This document shows positions 1-8,128 of a stretch of 64,000 nucleotides of DNA, piece by piece (the stretch's first letter is position 1; each line of letters opens with the position of its first letter). This DNA comes from Staphylococcus shinii (GTDB lineage: Bacteria > Bacillota > Bacilli > Staphylococcales > Staphylococcaceae), in contig NZ_JAGEVL010000007.1 of assembly GCF_017583065.1 (NCBI RefSeq), positions 248,001 to 312,000 of the forward strand. The letters run 5' to 3'. The notes below the pieces were generated by a model. The model was not told the DNA's origin. It worked only from the letters and a program-made list of their open reading frames with translations, and made no database searches. The position numbers were made by a program, and so were the translations under genes.

Positions 1-2
1 AT

Positions 3-794
3 ATTTATTTTAAAGATAAACCAATAAGTGATTACCAAATATATGAAATGCGTTGGGACATTGGGTATGTCTTACAACAAATCGCGTTATTCCCACATAT
101 GACTATTAAAGAGAATATCGCACAAGTACCGCAAATGAAAAAATGGCAAGACGGGGACATAGATCAACGTATTGATGAATTAATGGATATGGTAGGACTA
201 GAACCTGAAATATATAAAGATCGTAAACCAGATGAACTTTCTGGTGGGCAACAACAACGTGTAGGTGTTATTCGTGCATTGGCAGCTGATCCGCCAGTTA
301 TTTTAATGGATGAACCATATAGCGCTTTGGATCCTATTAGTCGTGAAAAATTACAAGATGATTTAATTGAGCTACAACAAAAAATCAAAAAAACGATTAT
401 ATTTGTAACTCATGATATTCAAGAAGCTATGAAGATGGGCGACCGTATATGTTTGTTAAATGAGGGTAGGATAGAACAAATAGATACACCAGAGGGTTTC
501 GTTACAAATCCTAAAAACGATTTTGTTAAACAATTTATGGGTGATAAATTGAAACGTTCAATTAATGAGTTAAAACTTTCCGAATTAATAGATCAATTGC
601 CTATTCAAGAAGGAGAAATGAAAGAAGATTACCCAATTGTTGATAGTAATTTATATGTTAAAGACGTGTATACAGCTTTGATTGACAGTGAGGCCGTTAT
701 TATTAATAATCCAGCTACTTCAACACAGCACGTATTGAAAAGACAAGATATTTTTCAAATTTTGTCAGAGCATAAAGGAGGTCACGATGAATGA
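3..794 (+). CDS. opuBA: Osmolyte (glycine betaine/choline) ABC transporter ATPase, 5' truncated by window edge
   Basis: This is the ATPase of a quaternary-amine ABC importer and powers the permease encoded directly downstream. The reading frame is open from base 3, so the start and the Walker A motif lie outside the window. Visible motifs are a Q-loop (VLQQIALFP), the ABC signature LSGGQQQRVGV, Walker B VILMDEPYSALD and the H-loop FVTHD. After the H-loop only about 110 residues remain, which is shorter than OpuCA proteins with two full CBS domains; a reduced CBS-like tail is possible. The stop overlaps the next start by four bases (ATGA), so the two genes are translationally coupled. The symbol follows my memory of the S. 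aureus opuBA/opuBB pair next to hisC; opuCA would be an equally fair label. Confidence 0.9.
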   Translation: MYFKDKPISDYQIYEMRWDIGYVLQQIALFPHMTIKENIAQVPQMKKWQDGDIDQRIDELMDMVGLEPEIYKDRKPDELSGGQQQRVGVIRALAADPPVILMDEPYSALDPISREKLQDDLIELQQKIKKTIIFVTHDIQEAMKMGDRICLLNEGRIEQIDTPEGFVTNPKNDFVKQFMGDKLKRSINELKLSELIDQLPIQEGEMKEDYPIVDSNLYVKDVYTALIDSEAVIINNPATSTQHVLKRQDIFQILSEHKGGHDE

Positions 795-2308
795 ATACCT
801 TCATTAATACACTTGTAGAGCGTAGAGGACAATTAATAACAACGATATTTGAACACATACAATTATCTTTTATAGCATTATTGATTGCAGCACTAATTGG
901 TGTGCCTTTGGGTATATTTTTAACAAAAACGCGTAAACTTTCGGAAATTGTTATGAATATCGCGGCGATACTTCAAACAATCCCTTCACTAGCATTATTA
1001 GGATTAATGATACCGTTGTTTGGTATAGGTAAAGTTCCAGCCGTTATAGCATTAGTCGTATACGCGCTGTTACCAATATTAAGAAATACATATACTGGTA
1101 TTAATGAAGTAGATACATCATTAGTTGAAGCGGCTAAAGGTATCGGTATGAAGCCAGGTAGAAGATTGACTAAAGTAGAATTGCCCATTGCTATGCCAGT
1201 CATTATGGCAGGCATTCGTACGGCAATGGTATTGATTATTGGTACGGCAACGTTAGCTGCACTCATTGGTGCTGGTGGCTTAGGTGATTTAATCTTATTA
1301 GGTATTGATAGAAATGATTCATCTCTTATTTTAATAGGTGCCATTCCAGCAGCGTTATTAGCTATTTTATTTGATTTAGTGTTACGTTTTATGCAAAAGC
1401 TTTCTTATAAAAAACTTTTGGTGTCACTCGGTGCGATTGTCATTGTTTTATTATTAGTAATTATTGCACCGTTACTAGCCCAAAAAGGTGACAAGGTTGT
1501 CTTAGCTGGAAAATTAGGCTCAGAGCCATCTGTGATTACTAATATGTATAAAATATTAATTGAAGAAGACACGGATAATACGGTAGAAGTTAAAGATGGT
1601 ATGGGCAAAACTTCGTTTCTTTTTAATGCGCTAAAATCTGATGACATTGATGGTTATTTAGAATTCACTGGCACTGTATTAGGCGAATTAACTAAAGAAG
1701 ATTTAAAATCTAAGCAAGAAGCAAAAGTATATGACCAAGCGAAAGCTAGTTTAGAAGATAAATACGATATGACTATGCTGAAACCTATGGAATACAATAA
1801 TACTTATGCCTTAGCAGTTAAAAAGGATTTTGCTGAAAAACATAATATCAAAACAATTGGTGATTTGAATAAGGTGAGTGATGAGATTAAACCAGGCTTT
1901 ACATTGGAATTCAATGATCGTGGAGATGGATATCCAGCTGTTAAAAAAGCCTACGATCTAGATGTAGGTGATGTAAAAACGATGGAACCTAAATTACGTT
2001 ATCAAGCAATTGAAAGTGGAGATATTAACCTGATTGATGCTTATTCAACGGATGCTGAATTAAAACAATATGATATGGTTGTTTTAGAAGATGATAAGCA
2101 TGTGTTCCCACCTTATCAAGGCGCTCCTATGTTTAAAACATCTTATCTGAAAGAACATCCTGAAATTAAAAAACCACTAAACCGTTTATCAGGTAAAATT
2201 TCGGACGAAGATATGCAAGCTATGAATTATGATGTAACAGTTAAAAAGAAAGACCCCTATAATGTAGCAAAAAATTATTTAGAGGAACATAATTTAATCG
2301 ATAAATAA
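791..2308 (+). CDS. opuBB: Fused permease / substrate-binding protein of the osmolyte ABC transporter
   Basis: Residues 1 to about 200 are an OpuCB/ProW-like permease with several membrane segments and an EAA loop (EAAKGIGMKPGRRLTKVE near residues 118-135). A further membrane segment (LGAIVIVLLLVIIAPLLA) leads into a C-terminal OpuAC-type substrate-binding domain of about 270 residues, tethered on the outer face. The 505-residue length equals a permease plus a binding protein, so no separate lipoprotein is needed. An AAAGGAGGT ribosome site sits eight bases before the ATG. It would import glycine betaine, choline or carnitine during osmotic stress; the exact substrate cannot be read from sequence. 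A nested hairpin terminator follows. Confidence 0.93.
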   Translation: MNTFINTLVERRGQLITTIFEHIQLSFIALLIAALIGVPLGIFLTKTRKLSEIVMNIAAILQTIPSLALLGLMIPLFGIGKVPAVIALVVYALLPILRNTYTGINEVDTSLVEAAKGIGMKPGRRLTKVELPIAMPVIMAGIRTAMVLIIGTATLAALIGAGGLGDLILLGIDRNDSSLILIGAIPAALLAILFDLVLRFMQKLSYKKLLVSLGAIVIVLLLVIIAPLLAQKGDKVVLAGKLGSEPSVITNMYKILIEEDTDNTVEVKDGMGKTSFLFNALKSDDIDGYLEFTGTVLGELTKEDLKSKQEAKVYDQAKASLEDKYDMTMLKPMEYNNTYALAVKKDFAEKHNIKTIGDLNKVSDEIKPGFTLEFNDRGDGYPAVKKAYDLDVGDVKTMEPKLRYQAIESGDINLIDAYSTDAELKQYDMVVLEDDKHVFPPYQGAPMFKTSYLKEHPEIKKPLNRLSGKISDEDMQAMNYDVTVKKKDPYNVAKNYLEEHNLIDK

Positions 2309-2321
2309 ATATTAATAAGAT

Positions 2322-2383
2322 AATATGAGGCTGATATCTTAGTATGAAATATAATACTAAAGTTATCTAGTCTCATATTTTTT
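2322..2383 (+). terminator. Nested stem-loop terminator after the osmolyte transporter
   Basis: AATATGAGGCT at 2322 pairs with AGTCTCATATT ending at 2379 (one G-U), and an inner TTAGTAT/ATACTAA hairpin fills the loop. A T-rich run follows. Confidence 0.75.
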
Positions 2384-2416
2384 ATCATTTTAAATAATGG
2401 TGTCTGTAATGACACA

Positions 2417-2446
2417 TTGATTTTAGTCTGTTATAAGGTTTATAAT
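2417..2446 (+). promoter_or_regulatory. Predicted sigma-A promoter of hisC
   Basis: A -35 TTGATT (2417-2422) and a perfect -10 TATAAT (2441-2446) are 18 bp apart, about 50 bp upstream of the hisC start. Confidence 0.6.
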
Positions 2447-2496
2447 AGTTACTAAGTTTTGAAATTTCTGTAAATTCAAGGAGGACCGAAGCAACT

Positions 2497-3552
2497 ATGA
2501 AGAAACAAATTGAACAATTATCAGCTTACGAACCAGGACTATCACCTCGAGCATTAAAAGAACAATATGGAATTGAAGGTGAGTTATATAAATTAGCTTC
2601 TAATGAGAATTTATATGGTCCAACACCAAAAGTTAATGAGACAATTAAAGCACATTTAGATGAGCTACAATTTTACCCTGAGACGGGTTCTCCATTATTA
2701 AAAGAAGCAATAAGCAAATACTTAAACGTAGACGCATCACGTATATTATTCGGTGCTGGTTTAGATGAAGTTATCTTAATGATTTCACGTGCAGTACTGA
2801 CAGCTGGAGATAAGATTGTGACAAGTGAAATGACATTTGGTCAATATTATCATAATGCAATTGTAGAATCTGCAAAGGTGACTCAAGTACCACTCCAAGA
2901 AGGCTATTTTGATTTAGAAGGTATTTTATCGGAAATTGATGAAGATACTAAGTTAGTTTGGTTATGTAATCCAAACAATCCTACAGGAACTTATTTTTCA
3001 CATGATGAATTACAACGCTTTTTAGAACGTGTACCGAGTGATATTCCGGTTATTATTGATGAAGCATACGTTGAATTTGTAACTGCTGATGATTTCCCAG
3101 ATACATTAGCATTACAAAAACAATTTGCAAATGCCTTTTTATTACGTACATTTTCAAAAGCATATGGCTTAGCGGGTATGCGTATTGGATATGTTGTAGC
3201 CGCTAAAGAAGCTATTGAAAAGTACAACATTATACGTCCACCATTTAATGTTGGCCGTCTATCAGAATACGCTGCCTTAGCTGCATTAGAGGATCAAGCA
3301 TATTTAACTTCTATACGTGATCGCAACGCTCAAGAGAGAGCGAAATTCTTTGGATTATCTCAAAGTGATGCGTTTTACCCTAGCCAAACGAATTTTATTT
3401 ACGTGAAAACAAATAAACCACATGATTTGTATGAAGCTTTGTTAAGTGTAGGATGTATTACGAGAGAGTTTCCTAAAGGCGTGCGCATTACAATTGGCTT
3501 TCCAGAGCAAAATGAAAAAATGATAGAAGTACTTAAAGACTTTAACTTCTAA
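2497..3552 (+). CDS. hisC: Histidinol-phosphate aminotransferase family protein (orphan hisC)
   Basis: A fold-type I PLP-dependent aminotransferase of 351 residues. It has the substrate/cofactor signature NPNNPTG, the DEAYVEF strand with the PLP-contacting Asp, and the Schiff-base lysine in [15 protein letters not shown]. The family converts imidazole-acetol phosphate and glutamate to histidinol phosphate, and many members also transaminate aromatic amino acids. No other his gene is nearby, so a role in Phe/Tyr synthesis is possible. AAGGAGGACC lies nine bases before the ATG. It is monocistronic with its own promoter. The exact in vivo substrate is inferred. Confidence 0.9.
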   Translation: MKKQIEQLSAYEPGLSPRALKEQYGIEGELYKLASNENLYGPTPKVNETIKAHLDELQFYPETGSPLLKEAISKYLNVDASRILFGAGLDEVILMISRAVLTAGDKIVTSEMTFGQYYHNAIVESAKVTQVPLQEGYFDLEGILSEIDEDTKLVWLCNPNNPTGTYFSHDELQRFLERVPSDIPVIIDEAYVEFVTADDFPDTLALQKQFANAFLLRTFSKAYGLAGMRIGYVVAAKEAIEKYNIIRPPFNVGRLSEYAALAALEDQAYLTSIRDRNAQERAKFFGLSQSDAFYPSQTNFIYVKTNKPHDLYEALLSVGCITREFPKGVRITIGFPEQNEKMIEVLKDFNF

Positions 3553-3568
3553 AAATAATTCTTAACGA

Positions 3569-3702
3569 ACGTTCAACGATACAAAAATTGGCATTTGATT
3601 AATATAAGTAGGCTGTTTATTATATGGCTATCCTATGGGCCTAGTAAATTACTTGAAAGAGGTACTATTAATGTTATGTTCAATTTTGGTTTAGTTGAAC
3701 GT
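3569..3702. repeat. Widely spaced inverted repeat between hisC and the nucleotidase gene
   Basis: ACGTTCAAC (3569-3577) and its exact complement GTTGAACGT (3694-3702) flank about 115 bp without a gene. The right arm lies close to a candidate promoter (TTGGTT at 3686, 18 bp, TATAAT at 3710). It could be a long-range stem or a paired operator; no function is assignable. Confidence 0.35.
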
Positions 3703-3803
3703 ATTTTGCTATAATTGGATTGATAGTGGGATAGATTTGTACATGTATATTGCATGTTATAAATTAAAGCATATTAAGAAGAAAAAGGGAGTAGAGTAGT
3801 ACA

Positions 3804-4352
3804 ATGACTAGAAAATCAATAGCGATTGATATGGATGAAGTACTTGCTGACACAGTAGGTGCATTAATTGAAGATGTAAATAAGCGCACAGACTTAGGTA
3901 TTTCTATAGATATGTTAGATGGTATTAAATTAAGACATGCGATGCCTGAGCATGATGGTTTACTGACTGAAATCTTACGTGAGCCTGGATTTTTTAAAAA
4001 ATTAGCAGTAATGGCGGATGCACAAGATGTTGTGAAGAAGCTAACTGAATATTATGATGTATTTATCGCGACTGCTGCAATGGATGTACCGACGTCGTTT
4101 CATGATAAATATAATTGGTTGAGAGAATATTTCCCATTTTTAGATCCTCAACATTTTGTTTTTTGTGGTCGAAAAGATATTGTTAATGCAGATTATTTAA
4201 TCGATGACAATCCGCGACAGTTAAGTATCTTCACTGGAACGCCAATTATATATACTGCAACACATAATATCAATGATGATAGATTTGCACGTGTTAATAA
4301 TTGGAAAGATGTAGAGCAATACTTTTTAGGAGATAGTGAATACAAAATTTAA
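3804..4352 (+). CDS. 5'(3')-deoxyribonucleotidase (NT5C family, HAD fold)
   Basis: A cytosolic HAD-superfamily phosphatase of 182 residues. The N-terminal [13 protein letters not shown] carries the two catalytic aspartates (DMDEV), and [11 protein letters not shown] near residue 132 supplies the C-terminal acidic pair. The family removes 5'- or 3'-phosphates from deoxyribonucleotides and helps balance dNTP pools. The length matches staphylococcal members. AAAAGGGAG precedes the ATG by about 12 bases. It has its own candidate promoter and a strong terminator on both sides of its convergent boundary with the lipid kinase gene. Confidence 0.88.
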   Translation: MTRKSIAIDMDEVLADTVGALIEDVNKRTDLGISIDMLDGIKLRHAMPEHDGLLTEILREPGFFKKLAVMADAQDVVKKLTEYYDVFIATAAMDVPTSFHDKYNWLREYFPFLDPQHFVFCGRKDIVNADYLIDDNPRQLSIFTGTPIIYTATHNINDDRFARVNNWKDVEQYFLGDSEYKI

Positions 4353-4360
4353 ACGTTTTT

Positions 4361-4408
4361 AAAGCAGTGAAGCGGACGATTCTTATTGTTTTCTTTGCTG
4401 CTTTTATT
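4361..4408 (+). terminator. Terminator of the nucleotidase gene
   Basis: AAAGCAGTGAAG (4361-4372) pairs with CTTTGCTGCTTT (to 4404) through two G-U pairs, followed by T-rich sequence. Confidence 0.7.
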
Positions 4409-4450
4409 TATGACTTTTGTTTGAGTTTATTGTGTGCGGTATAAGCATTA

Positions 4451-4504
4451 AAAAATAAGATTTTATTACTGGCATAAGAGCCAATGATAAAATCTTATTT
4501 TTAT
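4451..4504. terminator. Bidirectional terminator between convergent genes
   Basis: A perfect 16-bp stem (4451-4466 with 4487-4502, AAAAATAAGATTTTAT) with a 20-base loop. A-runs and T-runs flank it on both sides, so it can stop transcripts from either direction. Confidence 0.85.
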
Positions 4505-4542
4505 ATATAAATATGTTTTTAGAAGGTAAATTAGTGCTTGGA

Positions 4543-5505
4543 CTAATCATCGTCTGACTGTTGTGTATCTATATCTGATTCTTGCGACGTTAGTATATCA
4601 ATTGCACTAGGTACGATTTCAATGTTGAGTGGTGTGTTTAAGGCAATTTCACCATCTATATCTACTTTCATTTGTGGGTCAGTTTCAATAGTTATTTCTT
4701 TAGCTAAGATGTGTTTAATACCATCTGTCATATTATTCCAATTCATACTGTCACGTTGTTTAAATATATCATTTATTACACTTGAGCTGTGCTCTTCAAA
4801 AATAAATATATTTAAATAACCGTCACTAGGTGAGAGGTCCGTTAATGGAATACGGCTTCCTCCTATAAATGGGCCATTTGCTACCACAATCATTGCGGTA
4901 TTGCCATTAATCTCTTTACCGTCTACGGTTATTTTATAATCAAAGTGTTCTGGATTGAGTAATGTCTTAACGGTAGAACCGACATAGCTCAGTTTCCCAA
5001 AAATGTCTTTATTTCCATTTTGAACATTTTCTGCATTTTGTACTATAAGACCTAATCCTGCGAAGTTAAGTGCGTATCGATCATTTATCTTCATTACATC
5101 ATAAGATTGCAATTCTGAATTGATTAATTGCTGGCTTGCCGCTTTATGGCGTGGATTAAGATTTAATGTTTTTACGAAATCATTAAACGTACCGCCAGGA
5201 ATAATACCAATAGGGATGTCTAATTCGCTTTGCATTAGTCCATTAATAAGTTCATTTACTGTACCATCTCCACCAAGAATGAAAATAATATCAACATCAT
5301 CACTATAGCTTTGGTCTTTTATTTTTTTGCAGAAAGTGATGATATCACCTTCATTTTCACTTAGTTGGATAGATAATTGTTTACAAAATGTTGTTAAAGA
5401 AGAGGCCACATCCCCTAAACCTCTGTAAATATCTTTTATACCTGAGTGTTCATGATAAAATAACACACCGTGTTTATATTTTGTTTTAGTCAATCTATTC
5501 ACCAT
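4543..5505 (-). CDS. Diacylglycerol/lipid kinase family protein (YegS/DagK-like)
   Basis: A 320-residue soluble lipid kinase fold protein. The nucleotide-binding signature [16 protein letters not shown] and the following [15 protein letters not shown] are diagnostic, and the C-terminal half ([16 protein letters not shown]) is the beta-rich domain of this family. The substrate could be diacylglycerol, sphingoid base or another lipid alcohol. An ATG at 5505 is used here but lacks a strong ribosome site; a TTG at 5493 preceded by GGTGA is an alternative giving four fewer residues. The gene is alone, convergent with the nucleotidase. Confidence 0.88.
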   Translation of the reverse strand: MVNRLTKTKYKHGVLFYHEHSGIKDIYRGLGDVASSLTTFCKQLSIQLSENEGDIITFCKKIKDQSYSDDVDIIFILGGDGTVNELINGLMQSELDIPIGIIPGGTFNDFVKTLNLNPRHKAASQQLINSELQSYDVMKINDRYALNFAGLGLIVQNAENVQNGNKDIFGKLSYVGSTVKTLLNPEHFDYKITVDGKEINGNTAMIVVANGPFIGGSRIPLTDLSPSDGYLNIFIFEEHSSSVINDIFKQRDSMNWNNMTDGIKHILAKEITIETDPQMKVDIDGEIALNTPLNIEIVPSAIDILTSQESDIDTQQSDDD

Positions 5506-5773
5506 ATTTCTTCTGATTTTACGTTCTATTTTATTATGTACCCGATTCTCTTATAAAATAAATACATAACACTTAGGGACTAAATTATAGACCTTAATCA
5601 TCTAGTAAGCAAATAGCAAGTCATATTCGTAAATATGAGCTAATAGTAAGATGACGTAATGTGTGCCTTTTATGTACATATAATAAGATATTCTAAAGTT
5701 AGTGCGTAAATTTGATATTGGTTGATATTAAAAAATGAGAGTTAGTCTGTATTTTATGCCTATAGAGTAGTAA

Positions 5774-5813
5774 AAAATAAACCAAACGCGTGTTTAAGCG
5801 TTTGATTTATTTT
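5774..5813. terminator. Terminator-like 16-bp stem-loop
   Basis: AAAATAAACCAAACGC (5774-5789) pairs with GCGTTTGATTTATTTT (5798-5813), with one wobble and an 8-base loop. A- and T-runs lie on both sides. No gene ends directly beside it, so it may belong to a lost gene or to the IS relic. Confidence 0.6.
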
Positions 5814-5940
5814 AGACTGTCGACAAAGTCTTCGACTTTGTTGGCAGCTTTTTTGTGCACGCTTTCCGCAGACACTGCCTTAGCCCGTAGTCTTCAGCTA
5901 GTGATTTTCCCGCAGGAGTCGGCCCAAATTACTGCTAATA
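5811..5940. mobile_element. Probable relic of an insertion-sequence end (IS1182-like leader)
   Basis: This stretch is visibly richer in GC than its surroundings. It carries GACTGTCGACAAAGTC, then CTTTCCGCAGAC and TCCCGCAGGAGTCGGCC. I know this CTTTCCGC...CCCGCAGGAGTC pattern from the non-coding ends of IS1182-type elements in staphylococci and bacilli. No transposase frame follows, so the element is a fragment. Confidence 0.5.
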
Positions 5941-6062
5941 TTATACGAAAAAGATTATAATATATAAATTAAACAGTGGTGGCGTTTATTATGTTGAATA
6001 TATCAATTGATAAAAGAAGCAACTTTTGGTCTGAAAGATCATAGCTATTTTGAAAAATAACT

Positions 6063-6117
6063 ATACGAACGTAAATAAACCTTAGGACTGTCACCTAAGG
6101 TTTGTTTATGTTCGTAT
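6063..6117 (-). terminator. Strong terminator of the first POT transporter gene
   Basis: A 24-bp stem (6063-6086 with 6094-6117) with a 7-base loop. It lies just after the minus-strand stop at 6123, with a T-rich tail on that strand. Confidence 0.85.
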
Positions 6118-6122
6118 TGAAA

Positions 6123-7631
6123 TTATTTAATGCCTCTCATGCCTCTAACAATTTTTGGTACAAAAGCAAGGACAATAAGACTTACTACAATTGCAATAAC
6201 ACCTAAAAATAAGAAATAGTTTTTATAGCCTAGTGGTTCGATTAAATGAACAAGTGTACCATTAATCGCTTGTGCACATGCATTTGTTAATAACCATAAA
6301 CTCATCATTTGTGTGTTAAACGCTTTTGGTGCTAATTTAACAGCGGCACTATTACCAGTTGGAGATAAACATAATTCGCCGATTACACAGATGATATAAG
6401 AAAGGATAACCCAGTTAACACTTAACATTGAACCACCCGATGAATGTCCAATTAAGCCTATCATGATGTATGAAGCACCAGCTAAAGACGCACCTAAGAC
6501 AAATTTTGTCGCTATGCTTGGTTGGCGTCGAGCCATTTTTGCCCATATGATTGACACAACTGGAGCTAATAATACGATAAATAATGGATTAATGGATTGG
6601 AAAAGTGTTGGCCCAAAGTCCGTCTTCCATCCAAAAATATTTAATTTCATATCACTACTTTCAAAAGCGAATAAGTTAAGTACATTTGCTCCTTGTTCTT
6701 GAATAGACCAGAATAAAACACCTAAAACAAACAACGGTATAAAAGCAATAACACGAGAACGTTCATCGTCTGTTACTTCTTTGCTGCGTATCATAATTGT
6801 AAAGTAAATGATAGGTAATGCTATACCGAGTACTAATACAGTTGTACTTACGATATTAAATGAAAGTGTACCTGTTAAACCAGTAATAATTAACACAGCG
6901 GCAATAATTAGCGCTACAACCGCAAATATTAAACCATATTTTTTCTTCTCTTGTTGGTTTAATGGATTAGTAGGTTTTGTACCAACATCACCAATGTTTT
7001 TCTTGTTGAAAAGCATGTACCAAATCAAACCAAGCGCCATACCAATGGCTGCAATTAAGAAACCGCCATGGAAATTCCCACTATCTACAAATTGATTTAA
7101 AATTAGTGGTGAAAGTAATCCACCCAAGTTTACTGACATATAGAAAATAACAAAACCTGCGTCTATACGCGTGTCATTTTCTGGATATAGTCTACCGACA
7201 ATATTTGAAATACTTGGTTTCATTAAACCAGAACCAATTATAATGAAAAACATTGAGATAAATAGGCCGATGATATCTAATGGTAAACTTAAGAAAATGT
7301 GACCAATAATAATTAATACACCACCATAAAATGTGGCTTTACGTGTACCGGTAATTCTATCTGAAATCCAACCTCCAAGTACTGAGGTCATATAAATTAA
7401 TGCACCATACACAGCCATTACTGATTGTGCAGTGCTTTTATCCATACCAAGGCCACCGTCTTTGATAGCGAAATACATATAGAAGATTAATAATGCACGC
7501 ATACCATAGTAGCTAAATCTTTCCCAAAATTCTACGAAAAATAAAACACCGAGTCCTTTAGGATGACCAAAAAAACCTTTTTGAGGAATTGATTCGACTG
7601 TTGGATCTTGTGATGTATACTTATCTTGCAT
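6123..7631 (-). CDS. dtpT: POT/PTR family proton-dependent oligopeptide transporter
   Basis: A 502-residue integral membrane symporter for di- and tripeptides. The proton-coupling signature ExxERFSYYG appears as EFWERFSYYGMRALLIFY near residues 34-51, and GGWISDRITGTRKATFYGG is the loop 2-3 signature. The hydrophobic pattern fits the 12-14 helices of the family and the length is normal. AAGGAAGG sits upstream of the ATG. A close paralogue lies directly upstream on the same strand, but each gene has its own terminator, so they look like separate units from a tandem duplication. Confidence 0.93.
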   Translation of the reverse strand: MQDKYTSQDPTVESIPQKGFFGHPKGLGVLFFVEFWERFSYYGMRALLIFYMYFAIKDGGLGMDKSTAQSVMAVYGALIYMTSVLGGWISDRITGTRKATFYGGVLIIIGHIFLSLPLDIIGLFISMFFIIIGSGLMKPSISNIVGRLYPENDTRIDAGFVIFYMSVNLGGLLSPLILNQFVDSGNFHGGFLIAAIGMALGLIWYMLFNKKNIGDVGTKPTNPLNQQEKKKYGLIFAVVALIIAAVLIITGLTGTLSFNIVSTTVLVLGIALPIIYFTIMIRSKEVTDDERSRVIAFIPLFVLGVLFWSIQEQGANVLNLFAFESSDMKLNIFGWKTDFGPTLFQSINPLFIVLLAPVVSIIWAKMARRQPSIATKFVLGASLAGASYIMIGLIGHSSGGSMLSVNWVILSYIICVIGELCLSPTGNSAAVKLAPKAFNTQMMSLWLLTNACAQAINGTLVHLIEPLGYKNYFLFLGVIAIVVSLIVLAFVPKIVRGMRGIK

Positions 7632-7817
7632 AAAACATTCCCGTCCTTCCTTGCTCCCAATAAAAATGTATAAAAAAGATTTTACGCTTAATTAAATTTA
7701 ATTGCAATAATATTCTCAAAATAGCAATATTCTGAATGTTCTGATAAATTATAATTAATATACAACTATATTTATATTCCAGTAAATATAAATAATAGTG
7801 TTCACGGAATGGATAAA

Positions 7818-7955
7818 ATGGGTAATGATTGTGTTGGATTTTTAATTAAGAATGGTATGCTCAAGCAGAAAGAGGTTAGAGATGCGGTTAGGAGTAATCT
7901 GGCTACAGAGCACATGTGTAAGGATCACCAATGTATTAGTGGAATAAAGATATAA
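7818..7955 (+). other. Possible short gene or coding relic, 45 codons
   Basis: ATG to TAA encodes 45 residues (starts MGNDCVGFLIKNG, ends CKDHQCISGIKI), with charged and Cys/His residues and a base composition less AT-rich than the flanks. The ribosome site is poor (GGAATGGA). I do not recognise it. It is more likely a decayed fragment than a functional gene. Confidence 0.2.
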
Positions 7956-8013
7956 GATAGGAATATTTTAGATCAAGTGTTTTTGAAGATAGTCAGAATT
8001 AAACGTAAGACAA

Positions 8014-8045
8014 AACAGCCCAAAACAATATTGTCTTGGGCTGTT
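8014..8045 (-). terminator. Terminator of the second POT transporter gene
   Basis: AACAGCCCAA (8014-8023) pairs with TTGGGCTGTT (8036-8045), with a self-complementary CAATATTG in the loop. The minus-strand tail is T-rich. Confidence 0.8.
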
Positions 8046-8128
8046 AATCAAGTTAAGGATAGATGACAGGAGCATAGCTACACCGTATATAAAATTATTT
8101 CTCCTAGCCATTTGTTCAATTAATTTGG

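Larger units (their letters stand above)
5506..6122. other. 617-bp gene-free region holding a decayed insertion-sequence end
   Basis: No credible gene. It contains the lipid kinase upstream region, two stem-loops (5774-5813 and 5820-5842), an IS-like relic (about 5811-5940) and the dtpT terminator. Short reading frames near 5990-6060 look like debris. Confidence 0.6.
7632..8128. other. 497-bp spacer between the two POT transporter genes
   Basis: It holds the AT-rich promoter region of the dtpT gene on the right of its start, a short reading frame at 7818-7955, and the terminator of the second transporter. I see no standard operator. Confidence 0.5.

Noticed and set aside
5990-6058. Short frames starting MLNISIDKR and ending KDHSYFEK
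   Set aside because: Both are under 25 codons and end quickly. They could be protein debris beside the IS relic, but I cannot identify a parent gene.
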